Shown in pieces: positions 46,713 through 55,930 of a stretch of DNA of 64,000 bases (its first letter is position 1; every line of letters starts with the position of its first letter). The notes beneath the pieces are model-generated. The model was given only the letters and a program-made list of their open reading frames with translations, had not been told where the DNA came from and did no database searches. The stretch is from Bradyrhizobium yuanmingense (GTDB lineage Bacteria; Pseudomonadota; Alphaproteobacteria; Rhizobiales; Xanthobacteraceae): positions 434,001 to 498,000 of the forward strand of contig NZ_FMAE01000003.1 of the NCBI RefSeq assembly GCF_900094575.1, read 5' to 3'. The position numbers and the translations under genes were made by a program.

Positions 46713-48082
46713 GCACCACAGCAATCTTCGGCAGCTATGTGCTGTCACGCAAAGACGGCGCGCAGGATGTCTTGCGCGACCACTGGGTTCTGGTCGAAGG
46801 CAAGAAGATTGCAGCGATCACGCGCGACAAGCCGCGCGCTGATCAAGTCTATGATCGCCCTGGCCGCTTCGTCCTGCCGGGCCTGCTCAACCTGCACAAT
46901 CATTGCTTCTCGGAAGCGGTGGCGCGCAGCCACACCGAGGACGGCAACGGCCGCAAGAACAACCAGAGCATTGTCTACACGGTGCTGCTGCCGCTGACCA
47001 AGCGCGGCGCCGACATCCTGTCGGCGGAAGAGCGCCTTGCGGTGGCGCGGCTCGGCATCCTCCAGCTGCTCAAGGGCGGCGCCACCACGGTGATGGAGCC
47101 GTTTCGCAACTCGATCCCCGAGATGTTCGACGCGGCGGAAGAGATGGGCATCCGCTTCTATGGTGCGCCCTATCTGTTCTCGACCTCCGACGCCAAGGCC
47201 GGGCCGGATGGTGTGGTCCAATATACCGGCGACGACGGCGCCGCGGACATGGCGACATGGAATGCGCTCTATCAGCGCTGGAATAATCGCGGCGACGGCC
47301 GCATCAGCCTCGCCATGAGCCCGCATGCCACCGACACCTGCGGCCCCGATCTCTTGAAGGCCTGCGCCAGCCGGGCGCGCGAGCTCGGCGTTCCCATCAC
47401 GACGCACATGGCGCAAAGCCGCGCCGAGGTCGAGACCATCGGCAAGCGCTATGGCGGCCGCACGCCGGCAGAATATCTGGACTGGCTCGGCCTGCTCGCG
47501 CCCGATCTGATGGCGGCGCATTGCATGTTCTCGAGCGACGACGATCTCAAGCTGATGGCCGCGCGCGGCATGACCGTCTTGAACTGCCCGCGCGTGTTCG
47601 CGCGTGCCGGCATCACCGCGGCGTTCAGCCGCTTCGCCGCGCACGGCGTGCGCACCGTGGTCGGCACCGACGGCTACAACATGGACCTGCTCGGCGAGCT
47701 CAATGCGGCGTCGCTGATCTCCAAGATCATTTCGGCGCGCCCTGACGTCGCGAACTCACCCGAACTGATCGAGGCGAACACGGCCGTGGCCGCCGACGTG
47801 ATCAAGCGGCCCGATCTCGGCCGCATCGAGCCGGGCGCGACCGCCGACCTCACGGTGGTCGATCTCACCCATCCGCATCTGCAGCCGCTGTTCGACCCGC
47901 GCCGCGCGCTGATCGCACTCGCCAACCGCGCCAATATCGATCAGGTCATGGTCGATGGCCGCGTGCTGGTCGATGAGGGGCGCTATCTCGGCGCGGATGA
48001 AGCCGCGATTACGGCGGCCGGCACCGCCGCGATCGGCAAGATCTGGGATCTGCCGGAGGCGCAGGCCGCGTTCAACGGCTGA
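46709..48082 (+). CDS. Amidohydrolase, ATZ/TRZ-like deaminase family
   Basis: 457 aa from ATG 46709. Metal-dependent hydrolase of the subtype III amidohydrolase group (chlorohydrolase, guanine deaminase, TRZ/ATZ). Zinc residues are in LPGLLNLHNHCFSEA, PITTHMAQSRAEVE, LMAAHCMFSSDDDL and VGTDGYNMD. The start segment FGSYVLSRKDG and end segment DLTVVDLTHPHLQPLFDP form the beta-sandwich. In this operon it could open or deaminate a ring before the D-carbamoylase step. It overlaps the convergent LysR gene by 11 bases. Confidence 0.88.
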   Translation: MSTTAIFGSYVLSRKDGAQDVLRDHWVLVEGKKIAAITRDKPRADQVYDRPGRFVLPGLLNLHNHCFSEAVARSHTEDGNGRKNNQSIVYTVLLPLTKRGADILSAEERLAVARLGILQLLKGGATTVMEPFRNSIPEMFDAAEEMGIRFYGAPYLFSTSDAKAGPDGVVQYTGDDGAADMATWNALYQRWNNRGDGRISLAMSPHATDTCGPDLLKACASRARELGVPITTHMAQSRAEVETIGKRYGGRTPAEYLDWLGLLAPDLMAAHCMFSSDDDLKLMAARGMTVLNCPRVFARAGITAAFSRFAAHGVRTVVGTDGYNMDLLGELNAASLISKIISARPDVANSPELIEANTAVAADVIKRPDLGRIEPGATADLTVVDLTHPHLQPLFDPRRALIALANRANIDQVMVDGRVLVDEGRYLGADEAAITAAGTAAIGKIWDLPEAQAAFNG

Positions 48083-48992
48083 CCCCGGCTTCGTCGTCCT
48101 CGAACTCCACCAGCGCCTTGCGCATGGTCTCGACCAGGTCCAGTGCCACCGGCGACGGGCTGCGCTGCGCCGGAAACACCGCGGAGAATTCGAAGTCGAT
48201 CCGCGGCAGGAAGCGGCGCACGATGACGCCGCGCGTTGCAAATTCCTGCGCCGTGAAGGGATCGCAGATCGCGACGCCGAGGCCTGACGACACCATGCCG
48301 CACATGATTTCCGACAGCGTGGTCTCAACGCGCAGCACGCGGCGGACATCGTGGCGGTGGAAGACCTGGTCGACGAGATGCCGGCTCGACGATCCCGCCG
48401 ACAGCGAGATGAAGGTCTCGCCCTCGAAGTCGCGCGGCTCCAGCACTTCCTTCTCCGCGAGGCGATGACCGGTCGGCAGCACTGCGACGCGCGCCGGCGC
48501 CGGCAGTCTCTGGCTCGGCAGACCGGAATGCGCGATCGGCACCTCGGCAAAGCCGACGTCACATTGATTGTTCAGCACCCAGTCGACCACGATCGGCGAG
48601 ATGACACCGAAGAAGGCCAGATTGAGGTTTGGCCGCTCCTTCAGGAAGTGACCGGTGAGCCGCGGCAGATAGCCGTTCGACAGCGCCGGCAGTGCTGCGA
48701 TGCGTAGGGAGCCCGTGCGCCGACCGCGGATTTCTTCCGCCGCCGCAGTGATGCGTTCCAGCCCGACGAAGGAGCGCTCGACTTCGGTATAGAGCGCCAT
48801 CGCCGCGGCGGTCGGCACCAGGCCGGTGCCGCGCCGTTCGAACAGCTCCATTTTGAGCAGGGCCTGGAGGTCGCGCAGCAAGCGGCTGACGGCCGGCTGC
48901 GTCACCTTCATCAGCGCCGCCGCCTCGGTCACACTGCCGGTCAGCATCATCGCGCGGAAGGCCTCCACCTGCCGCGAATTGATCCGCGCCAT
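48072..48992 (-). CDS. LysR-type transcriptional regulator (second)
   Basis: 306 aa from ATG 48992 (MARINSRQVEAFRAMMLTGSVTEAAALMKVTQPAVSRLLRDLQ), with GGAGTTGGG upstream. It resembles the OccR/NocR-like branch of opine and amino acid regulators in its N-terminus, a family-level impression only. It is convergent with the amidohydrolase gene (11-bp overlap) and divergent from the polyamine-type ABC operon (276 bp apart), so that downstream operon is its likely target. An internal short inverted repeat TGGAGG/CCTCCA lies in the divergent gap. Confidence 0.92.
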   Translation of the reverse strand: MARINSRQVEAFRAMMLTGSVTEAAALMKVTQPAVSRLLRDLQALLKMELFERRGTGLVPTAAAMALYTEVERSFVGLERITAAAEEIRGRRTGSLRIAALPALSNGYLPRLTGHFLKERPNLNLAFFGVISPIVVDWVLNNQCDVGFAEVPIAHSGLPSQRLPAPARVAVLPTGHRLAEKEVLEPRDFEGETFISLSAGSSSRHLVDQVFHRHDVRRVLRVETTLSEIMCGMVSSGLGVAICDPFTAQEFATRGVIVRRFLPRIDFEFSAVFPAQRSPSPVALDLVETMRKALVEFEDDEAGVSR

Positions 48993-49268
48993 CCCAACTC
49001 CATCCATAACATTTCGGCATGCAGAGGGTGCCATTATTCATTGGACGATGGAAGTATAGGTCTGCGATCTTTTTCATCAGGACTGGAGACAGCCCGCTTT
49101 TTCGGCAGATTGGAGGGGTTCAAACCTCCAGATCGCGCCAAAACCCGCCGAATGGGGGCCGGAGCCCTGATCGGAAGCGGTTTGGCGCGGACGGAAATGC
49201 GGCGACGCGCTTCAGCCAGCGAGACTCGTCGGCACGTCACCTCATTCCGGTATTGGAGATCGGTCCAC

Positions 49269-50303
49269 ATGAAGACTTTTCGCCTTCTGACCGCGGTCAG
49301 CATCGCAGCGCTCATTGCCGCCCCCTCGGTCGCCTCGGCCCAGCAGAAAACGCTCTATGTCGCCGGCTATGGCGGCTCGTTCGAGAAGACCATTCGCGAC
49401 GAGGTGATCCCGGCCTTCGAGAAGGAGAACGGCGTCAAGGTCGAATACGTCGCCGGCAATTCCACCGACACGCTCGCCAAGCTCCAGGCGCAGAAGGCCA
49501 ACCAGCAGATCGACGTCGCGATCGTCGATGACGGTCCGATGTACCAGGCCATCCAGCTCGGCTTCTGCGGCAAGCTCGACGGCTTGCCCGCCGATCTCTA
49601 CGACACTGCACGCTTCAAGGACGATCGCGCGGTTGCGATCGGCATCGTCGCCACCGGGCTGATGTACAACACCAAGGTGTTCAAGGAGAAAGGCTGGGCG
49701 CCGCCAACCTCGTGGAACGACCTGAAGGACACGAAATACGCAAAACAGCTCGTGATTCCGCCGATCAACAACACCTACGGTCTCGAAGCGCTGGTGATGC
49801 TGTCGAAGATGAACGGCGGCGGCGAGACCAACGTCGAGTCCGGCTTCAAGATCTTCAAGGAGCAGATCAATCCGAACGTGCTGGCCTATGAGCCGTCGCC
49901 GGGCAAGATGACCGAGCTGTTCCAGTCCGGCCAAGCCGTGATCGCGGTATGGGGCACCGGCCGCGTGCAGAGCTTCGCCAATACCGGCTTCCCCGTCGAC
50001 TTCGTCTATCCGAAGGAAGGCGCAGCGACGCTGCTGACCACGGCGTGCCCGATCAATAAGCCCAATGCTTCGCCGCTGGCTGCGAGCTTCGTCAAGATGC
50101 TGCTCGATCCGAAAACCCAGCTCGTGATGCTGAAGGATTACGGCTACGGCCCGGTGCTGAAATCGCTGGTGATCCCGCCCGAGCTCGGCAAGATGGCGCC
50201 GATCGGCGAGCGCGCGGCCAAGCTCTACAATCCGGACTGGACCGTGATCAACGAGAAGCGCGAGGAGTGGACCAAGCGCTGGAATCGCGAGGTCGAACGC
50301 TGA
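49269..50303 (+). CDS. ABC transporter substrate-binding protein, polyamine (PotD/F) type
   Basis: 344 aa from ATG 49269. A signal peptide (MKTFRLLTAVSIAALIAAPSVASA) precedes a family-1-like binding protein of the spermidine/putrescine group (TLYVAGYGGSFEKTIRDEVIPAFEKENGVKVEYVAGNS, IDVAIVDDGPMYQA, GLMYNTKVF). Such proteins also bind opines and other cations. It is the first gene of the operon divergent from the second LysR. Confidence 0.93.
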   Translation: MKTFRLLTAVSIAALIAAPSVASAQQKTLYVAGYGGSFEKTIRDEVIPAFEKENGVKVEYVAGNSTDTLAKLQAQKANQQIDVAIVDDGPMYQAIQLGFCGKLDGLPADLYDTARFKDDRAVAIGIVATGLMYNTKVFKEKGWAPPTSWNDLKDTKYAKQLVIPPINNTYGLEALVMLSKMNGGGETNVESGFKIFKEQINPNVLAYEPSPGKMTELFQSGQAVIAVWGTGRVQSFANTGFPVDFVYPKEGAATLLTTACPINKPNASPLAASFVKMLLDPKTQLVMLKDYGYGPVLKSLVIPPELGKMAPIGERAAKLYNPDWTVINEKREEWTKRWNREVER

Positions 50304-50326
50304 TCGGTCGCCTCGGAGACAGCGTC

Positions 50327-51367
50327 ATGGCCTATCTCGAGCTCGATCGGGTCGCAAAGCAGTTCGGCACGCAGACCGTGGTCGATGACTTCAGCCTGTC
50401 GGTGGGGAAGGGGGAGTTCATCTCCTTCCTCGGCCCGTCCGGCTGCGGCAAGACCACGACGCTGCAGATGATCGCGGGCTTCCTCGATCCGACGCGCGGC
50501 GCGATCCGCCTCGAGGGCAAGGACCTGACCGCGATCCATCCGGCCAAGCGCGGCCTCGGCATCGTGTTCCAGAGCTACGCGCTGTTTCCGCACATGACCG
50601 CGGCGGAGAACGTCGCCTTCGGCCTGGAGATGCGCGGCGTGCCGCGCGCTGAAAGGTCCGAACGCGTCCGCGCCGCACTCGCGATGGTGGGCCTCGCCGG
50701 ATACGAGGACCGTCACCCCCGTCGCATGTCCGGCGGCCAGCAGCAGCGCGTGGCGTTGGCGCGTGCGCTGGTGATCAAGCCGAGCGTGCTGCTGCTCGAC
50801 GAGCCGCTGTCGAACCTCGACGCCAAGCTGCGCGAGGAGATGCAGATCGAGCTGCGTCAGATCCAGCGCACCGTTGGCACCACCACGATCCTGGTCACGC
50901 ACGACCAGAACGAGGCGATGTCGCTGTCGGATCGCATCGTGGTCATGAGCCAGGGCAAGATCGAGCAGATCGGCACGCCACAAGAGACCTATGAAAGGCC
51001 GGCCTCGGCCTTCGTCTCGCAATTCCTCGGCAAGACCAACGATTTTGCCGGAACGATCGACCGGACCGTCGCGCCGACGCAGTTGGTGGCCGGCTCCTGG
51101 CGCGCACCGGCGCCGGCTGGGCTCGGCGGTCCCGTCACCGTCAGCGTTCGCCCCGAAAGAATCGGCTTTGGCGATACAGGGCTCAGCGCAAAAATCATCA
51201 CGCGCATCTTCCAGGGCAATCACTGGCTGTTCCAGTGCGACAGTGAATGCGGCCCGGCGATCGTGATCCGCCAGAACGACGGCAAAGCGCAGCCGGCCGA
51301 AGGGGACGCGGTTCGCCTCACCTGGCGGCCCGAAGACATGAGCGTTCGCGTGAGGGCCGGCGCATGA
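50327..51367 (+). CDS. ABC transporter ATP-binding protein, polyamine (PotA) type
   Basis: 346 aa from ATG 50327. Walker A GPSGCGKTT at 36-44, signature MSGGQQQR, Walker B LLLDEPLSNLDAKLRE and switch His in TILVTHDQNEAMSLSD. The C-terminal third is a TOBE domain (PVTVSVRPERIGFGD, VRLTWRPEDMSVRV), the regulatory domain found in PotA, MalK and FbpC. It overlaps the next gene by ATGA and lies 23 bp after the binding-protein gene. Confidence 0.95.
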   Translation: MAYLELDRVAKQFGTQTVVDDFSLSVGKGEFISFLGPSGCGKTTTLQMIAGFLDPTRGAIRLEGKDLTAIHPAKRGLGIVFQSYALFPHMTAAENVAFGLEMRGVPRAERSERVRAALAMVGLAGYEDRHPRRMSGGQQQRVALARALVIKPSVLLLDEPLSNLDAKLREEMQIELRQIQRTVGTTTILVTHDQNEAMSLSDRIVVMSQGKIEQIGTPQETYERPASAFVSQFLGKTNDFAGTIDRTVAPTQLVAGSWRAPAPAGLGGPVTVSVRPERIGFGDTGLSAKIITRIFQGNHWLFQCDSECGPAIVIRQNDGKAQPAEGDAVRLTWRPEDMSVRVRAGA

Positions 51368-52239
51368 GCATGGCGGCCGAGGAGCGCAGCCTGCGCGCGC
51401 CGTGGGTGCTGACCGCACCCGCCTTGATGCTGTTCGTCGGAGTGCTGCTGATTCCGCTGGCGATGACGGTAATGCTGTCATTCCACGATTGGGGCCAGTA
51501 CAAGGGCATCGAGCCGGTCTTCATCCTCAAGAACTGGCACGAGATCGCGACCGATCCCTATTACGCCGAGATGTTCTGGCGGACGTTCCGCATCGCCATC
51601 CTGACCACACTGCTCACCGCGCTACTCGGGGCACCCGAAGCCTATATCCTCAACCGCATGAGCGGCCGCTGGAAGAGTTTTTTCCTGCTGGTCATTCTCG
51701 GGCCGCTTCTCATCTCCGTGGTGGCGCGCACGCTGGGCTGGGCCCTGCTGTTTGGCGGCAACAACGGGCTGGTCAACAAGCTCCTGATCTCGCTCGGGCT
51801 GATCGGCTCCCCCATTCCCTTCATGTTCACCGAAACAGGCGTGGTGATCGCGCTCGCGCATGTGATGATGCCGTTCATGGTGCTCTCGGTGTGGGCGGCG
51901 CTGCAGCGGCTCGATCCGCAGATCGAGAATGCCGCGATGTCGCTCGGCGCGGGCCCTGCGACCATCATCCGCCGCATCATCATGCCCCAGATCATGCCGG
52001 GCGTGCTGTCGGGCGCCATCATCGTGTTCTCGCTCTCGGCCAGCGCCTTCGCAACGCCTGCGATCATCGGCGGCCGCCGGCTCAAGGTCGCGGCAACGCT
52101 CGCCTATGACGAATTCCTCAACACGCTGAACTGGCCGCTGGGCGCTGCGGTCGCAACGCTGCTGCTGGCCTCATTGGTGCTGATCGTCGTCGGCAGCAAC
52201 GCACTGATCGAACGCCGCTATGCGGAGGTGTTCCGATGA
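51364..52239 (+). CDS. ABC transporter permease, polyamine (PotB) type
   Basis: 291 aa from ATG 51364. Six membrane helices, starting with WVLTAPALMLFVGVLLIPLAMTVML. The EAA loop is NAAMSLGAGPATIIRRIIMPQIMPGVLSGAI. The region between the first helices faces the periplasm (HDWGQYKGIEPVFILKNW). It overlaps its neighbours by four bases on both sides and pairs with the next permease in a heterodimer. Confidence 0.94.
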   Translation: MSMAAEERSLRAPWVLTAPALMLFVGVLLIPLAMTVMLSFHDWGQYKGIEPVFILKNWHEIATDPYYAEMFWRTFRIAILTTLLTALLGAPEAYILNRMSGRWKSFFLLVILGPLLISVVARTLGWALLFGGNNGLVNKLLISLGLIGSPIPFMFTETGVVIALAHVMMPFMVLSVWAALQRLDPQIENAAMSLGAGPATIIRRIIMPQIMPGVLSGAIIVFSLSASAFATPAIIGGRRLKVAATLAYDEFLNTLNWPLGAAVATLLLASLVLIVVGSNALIERRYAEVFR

Positions 52240-53042
52240 GCCGGAACGGTCCGCTCGCGCTGATCTTTCACACCATCTTCGTCATCGTCATGGTGGCGCC
52301 GATCCTGGTGGTCTGCCTCGTCGCCTTCACGCCTGAGGGATACCTGTCGCTGCCGACCAACGGCTTCTCGCTGCGCTGGTTCAGGACCATTGCGAACTAC
52401 CCCGAATTCATTCACGCCTTCTGGGTCAGCCTCGGCCTTGGCGCGTTGTCCTCCCTCGTGGCGCTGCTGTTCGCGGTGCCGGCGGCGCTGGCGATCGCGC
52501 GCTATCGCTTCCGTGGTCGTGATGTGCTGGCCGCGATGTTCCTGTCGCCGCTGATGATCCCACATGTGGTGCTCGGCATCGCCTTCCTGCGCTTCTTCAC
52601 TTCGGCCGGTCTCGGCGGCAGCTTCGCGGCGCTGATCGTCGCGCATGTCATCATCGTGTTCCCGTTCGCGCTGCGGCTGACGCTGGCGGCGGCGACCGGC
52701 ATGGACCGCACGGTCGAGATGGCGGCGGTCTCGCTCGGCGCCGGCGGCTGGACGCTGTTCCGCCGCGTGACCTTGCCGCTGATCCTGCCCGGCGTGATTA
52801 GCGGTTGGGCGCTCGCCTTCATCCAGTCCTTCGACGATCTCACCATGACCGTCTTCCTTGCTGCGCCCGGGACCGAGACGTTGCCGGTCCGCATGTTCCT
52901 TTACATCCAGGACAACATCGATCCGCTCGTGACGTCGGTCTCGGCCTGCGTGATCGCAATCACCATGGCCGCCCTCATTTTGCTCGACCGCTTCTACGGG
53001 CTCGACCGTGTGCTCGCTGGCAAGGGCGATACGGGACGATAG
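52236..53042 (+). CDS. ABC transporter permease, polyamine (PotC) type
   Basis: 268 aa. Membrane segments begin with LALIFHTIFVIVMVAPILVVCLVAFTP; the EAA loop appears as EMAAVSLGAGGWTLFRRVTLPLILPGVISG. A WALAFIQSFDDLTMTVFLAAPG block follows, typical of PotC/YdcV permeases. It completes the importer. The next gene starts 8 bp downstream, so oxidoreductase genes are in the same transcript. Confidence 0.94.
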   Translation: MSRNGPLALIFHTIFVIVMVAPILVVCLVAFTPEGYLSLPTNGFSLRWFRTIANYPEFIHAFWVSLGLGALSSLVALLFAVPAALAIARYRFRGRDVLAAMFLSPLMIPHVVLGIAFLRFFTSAGLGGSFAALIVAHVIIVFPFALRLTLAAATGMDRTVEMAAVSLGAGGWTLFRRVTLPLILPGVISGWALAFIQSFDDLTMTVFLAAPGTETLPVRMFLYIQDNIDPLVTSVSACVIAITMAALILLDRFYGLDRVLAGKGDTGR

Positions 53043-53050
53043 GAGAACTC

Positions 53051-54187
53051 ATGTCAGGAGATTACGACGTCGCCGTCGTCGGCGGCGGACTGCTCGGCTC
53101 CGCCATTGCCTGGGGCCTCGGCCGGCTCGGCAAGAAGGTCGCCGTGCTCGACGAAGGCGACATCACCAAGCGCGCCTCGCGCGCGAACTTCGCATTGGTG
53201 TGGGTGCAGAGCAAAGGGCTCGGCATGCCGGCCTATACGCGGTGGACCGTGCAGGCCTCGCAGGCGTGGGGCCGGCTGGCCTCCGAGCTGAAGCAGCAGA
53301 CCGGCCTCGACGTCGCCCTGCAGCAGAACGGCGGTTTTCATCTCACGCTCGGCGAGGACGAATTCGGCCAGCGCACCGAGCTCGTCAAGCGCATGCACAA
53401 CCAGGTCGGCGCGGCCGACTACAAGATGGAGATGCTGCGGCCGTCCGAGGTGAAGGAGGCGCTGCCGCTGATCGGCCCCGAGGTCTCCGGCGGCAGCTAT
53501 TGTCCGCTCGACGGCCACGTCAATTCGCTGCGCACCTTCCGCGCCTTCCACACCGGCTTCATTGCGTTCGGCATCGACTATTTTCCGGAGCGTCCGGTCT
53601 CGGCGATCAGCAAGAGCGGGGGCGAATTTCGGCTGATCACGCCGCAGGGCGAGCTGCGCGCCGCCAAGATCGTGCTCGCCGCCGGCAACGCCAACCAGAC
53701 GCTGGCGCCGATGGTCGGCCTCTTTGCGCCGATGGGCCCGACTCGCGGCCAGATCGTCGTGACCGAGCGCACCATGCCGTTCCTGCCGCATCCGCTGACC
53801 ACGATCCGCCAGACCGACGAGGGCACGGTGATGATCGGCGACAGCAAGGAGGACGAGCTCGATGATCGCACGCTGAAGCCGTCGATCAGCGGCGTCATGG
53901 CCGATCGCGCGCAACGCATGTTCCCGCATCTGGCGCGGCTCAACGTGGTCAGGAGCTGGTCCGGCATTCGCGTCATGCCGCAGGACGGCTTTCCGATCTA
54001 CGACCAGTCGGAGACGCATCCCGGCGCCTTCGTCGCCTGCTGCCATTCCGGCGTGACGCTCGCCTCCAACCACGCCTTCGAGATCGCGCGCATGGTGGCG
54101 CAGGGCGCGCTCGAGCCGGAGCTGGTCGGCGCGTTCTCGGCCAGCCGTTTTGGCGGCGCAGGTGCTGCGAACAGCAGCGGCTACTAG
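53051..54187 (+). CDS. FAD-dependent oxidoreductase, DAO family (catalytic beta-type subunit 1)
   Basis: 378 aa from ATG 53051, with AGGAGAAC upstream. The dinucleotide motif VAVVGGGLLGSAIA is at about 7-20; the fold is of the D-amino acid oxidase/sarcosine oxidase beta/HcnC group (FALVWVQSKGLGMPAYTRWT, GHVNSLRTFRAF, VVRSWSGIRVMPQDGFPIY). In the HcnABC and opine oxidase complexes such a subunit removes hydrogen from the amino acid carbon-nitrogen bond. It is followed by a 2Fe-2S subunit and an alpha subunit, then a second gene of the same type, so it is one of two catalytic subunits in the operon. Confidence 0.88.
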   Translation: MSGDYDVAVVGGGLLGSAIAWGLGRLGKKVAVLDEGDITKRASRANFALVWVQSKGLGMPAYTRWTVQASQAWGRLASELKQQTGLDVALQQNGGFHLTLGEDEFGQRTELVKRMHNQVGAADYKMEMLRPSEVKEALPLIGPEVSGGSYCPLDGHVNSLRTFRAFHTGFIAFGIDYFPERPVSAISKSGGEFRLITPQGELRAAKIVLAAGNANQTLAPMVGLFAPMGPTRGQIVVTERTMPFLPHPLTTIRQTDEGTVMIGDSKEDELDDRTLKPSISGVMADRAQRMFPHLARLNVVRSWSGIRVMPQDGFPIYDQSETHPGAFVACCHSGVTLASNHAFEIARMVAQGALEPELVGAFSASRFGGAGAANSSGY

Positions 54188-54218
54188 AGATTCTGAGAAG
54201 GAGCCAAGAGGCATCCCC

Positions 54219-54515
54219 ATGTTCAAGCGATCCGAACAGGACAAGCGGCCACAGGTGCAGATCTTCGTCGATGGCGTCGCGGTCGCAGCGCGCCAGGGCG
54301 ACACCGTCTCCGCCGCACTGCTGGCCTCCGGCGTTGACGCACGGCGTTCCACCGCGGTGAGCGGCGCGCCGCGTCTGCCTTATTGCATGATGGGCGTCTG
54401 CTTCGACTGCCTCGTCACCATCGACGGCGTCGGCAACCGGCAAGGGTGCCTCGTGCCCGTCGCCGAGGGCATGCAGATCGAAATCCAGAAGGGCAAGCGG
54501 GAGATCGGAAAATGA
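54219..54515 (+). CDS. Small 2Fe-2S ferredoxin-like subunit (HcnA/OoxA N-domain type)
   Basis: 98 aa from ATG 54219. Cysteines at 56, 61, 64 and 77 (C-x4-C-x2-C-x12-C) form a plant-type 2Fe-2S site in PYCMMGVCFDCLVTIDG. Comparable proteins are HcnA, the small subunit of heterotrimeric D-hydroxyproline dehydrogenases and the N-terminal part of sarcosine oxidase alpha. It passes electrons between the FAD subunits and the acceptor. It overlaps the next gene by ATGA. Confidence 0.92.
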   Translation: MFKRSEQDKRPQVQIFVDGVAVAARQGDTVSAALLASGVDARRSTAVSGAPRLPYCMMGVCFDCLVTIDGVGNRQGCLVPVAEGMQIEIQKGKREIGK

Positions 54516-55930
54516 GCGTGGCTCCCAAGCGCGAAAACTATGACGTCGTGGTGATCGGCGCCGGGCCCGCGGGCCTTGCGGCTGCCGCAACATCCGCCAA
54601 GGCCGGCCTCTCGACGCTGCTGCTCGACGAGAACATCGGCCCCGGTGGCCAGGTGTTTCGCGCCATCGCCTCGACGCCGGTTACCGAGCGCAATCAGCTC
54701 GGCGCCGATTATTGGGTCGGGGCCGATCTCGTGCAGTCGCTGCGCGCGAGCAATGCGGAGGTCATTCACCGCGCCACCGTCTGGAGCCTCGACCGCAATC
54801 TCGATATCGCCGTCTCGATCGGCGGCGCCTCGGCCTTCGTCAAGGCGAAACGCGTGATTCTCGCGACCGGTGCGCTGGAGCGGCCGTTCCCAATTCCCGG
54901 CTGGACGCTGCCGGGCGTGATGACCGCCGGCGCGGCGCAGACCATGCTGAAGTCCTCGGCCCTGGTGCCCGACGGACGCACGGTGATCGCAGGGCAGGGG
55001 CCGCTGCTGTGGCTGCTCGCCGCGCAGATACTGCGGCTTGGCGGCCGCATCGATCGCATCCTCGACACCACCCAGCGCGGCAATTATTTCGCCGCGCTCC
55101 CGCACGCTTTCGCCTTCCTCACCTCGCCCTATTTCGCCAAGGGCCTGTCGATGATGCGCGAGGTGAGGGCGAAGGTGCAGGTCGTCTCCGGCGTCACCGA
55201 GCTTGCGGCTTCCGGTGATGGCCAGCTTGCCAGCGTGAGCTACGTCGCCGGCGGCAAGCGCGAGACCATCGCTGCGGACCTGTTGCTGCTGCATCAGGGC
55301 GTCGTGCCCAACGTCAATCTGGCGATGTCAGCCGGCATCGAGCATCGCTGGGATGATCTGCAATTGTGCTGGTCGCCAGTGCTCGACGCGAGCGGCAATT
55401 CGTCGGTCGCCGGCATCGCGATCGCCGGTGACGGGGCCGGCATCGGCGGCGCGAGTGCAGCCGTGGTGCGCGGTCGCATTGCCGCGCGCGCCGCCGTCGA
55501 AGCACTGGCGCCCGCTTCTGCCGCAAAACTTCCCGCAATGGCGACGCTCCGTTCCGACCTCGCCAAGGCTGAGCGTGGTCGCCTGTTCCTCGACACGCTG
55601 TTCCGCCCCGCGCCGCAGTTCCGGATTCCTTCAGGCGATACCATCGTCTGTCGTTGCGAAGAGGTCACGGCAAAGGACGTTCTCGATTCCGTCGCGATCG
55701 GCGCGACCGGGCCGAATCAGCTCAAGGCCTATCGCCGCACCGGCATGGGCCCGTGCCAGGGCCGGCTCTGCGGCCTCACCGTCACCGAGCTGATGGCGGG
55801 GGCGCGCGGCAAGACCCCGCAGGAGATCGGTTACTACCGGCTGCGCGCGCCGGTGAAGCCGATCACGCTGGCCGAACTCGCCGCCGTTCCCAAGAGCGAG
55901 GCCGACGTCAAGGCTGTGGTGCGCGGATGA
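54512..55930 (+). CDS. NAD(P)/FAD-dependent oxidoreductase alpha subunit with C-terminal BFD-like 2Fe-2S domain (HcnB/OoxA type)
   Basis: 472 aa from ATG 54512. N-terminal FAD motif VVVIGAGPAGLAAAATSA (12-29) and a second dinucleotide region (DGRTVIAGQGPLLWLLAAQ). The C-terminal 95 residues carry a BFD-like cluster with Cys380, Cys382, Cys415 and Cys420 (VCRCEEVT, MGPCQGRLCG). This is the domain plan of HcnB, the opine oxidase A subunit and LhpE-type D-hydroxyproline dehydrogenase. Together with the 2Fe-2S protein it should accept electrons from the beta subunits and feed the respiratory chain. Confidence 0.92.
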   Translation: MSVAPKRENYDVVVIGAGPAGLAAAATSAKAGLSTLLLDENIGPGGQVFRAIASTPVTERNQLGADYWVGADLVQSLRASNAEVIHRATVWSLDRNLDIAVSIGGASAFVKAKRVILATGALERPFPIPGWTLPGVMTAGAAQTMLKSSALVPDGRTVIAGQGPLLWLLAAQILRLGGRIDRILDTTQRGNYFAALPHAFAFLTSPYFAKGLSMMREVRAKVQVVSGVTELAASGDGQLASVSYVAGGKRETIAADLLLLHQGVVPNVNLAMSAGIEHRWDDLQLCWSPVLDASGNSSVAGIAIAGDGAGIGGASAAVVRGRIAARAAVEALAPASAAKLPAMATLRSDLAKAERGRLFLDTLFRPAPQFRIPSGDTIVCRCEEVTAKDVLDSVAIGATGPNQLKAYRRTGMGPCQGRLCGLTVTELMAGARGKTPQEIGYYRLRAPVKPITLAELAAVPKSEADVKAVVRG

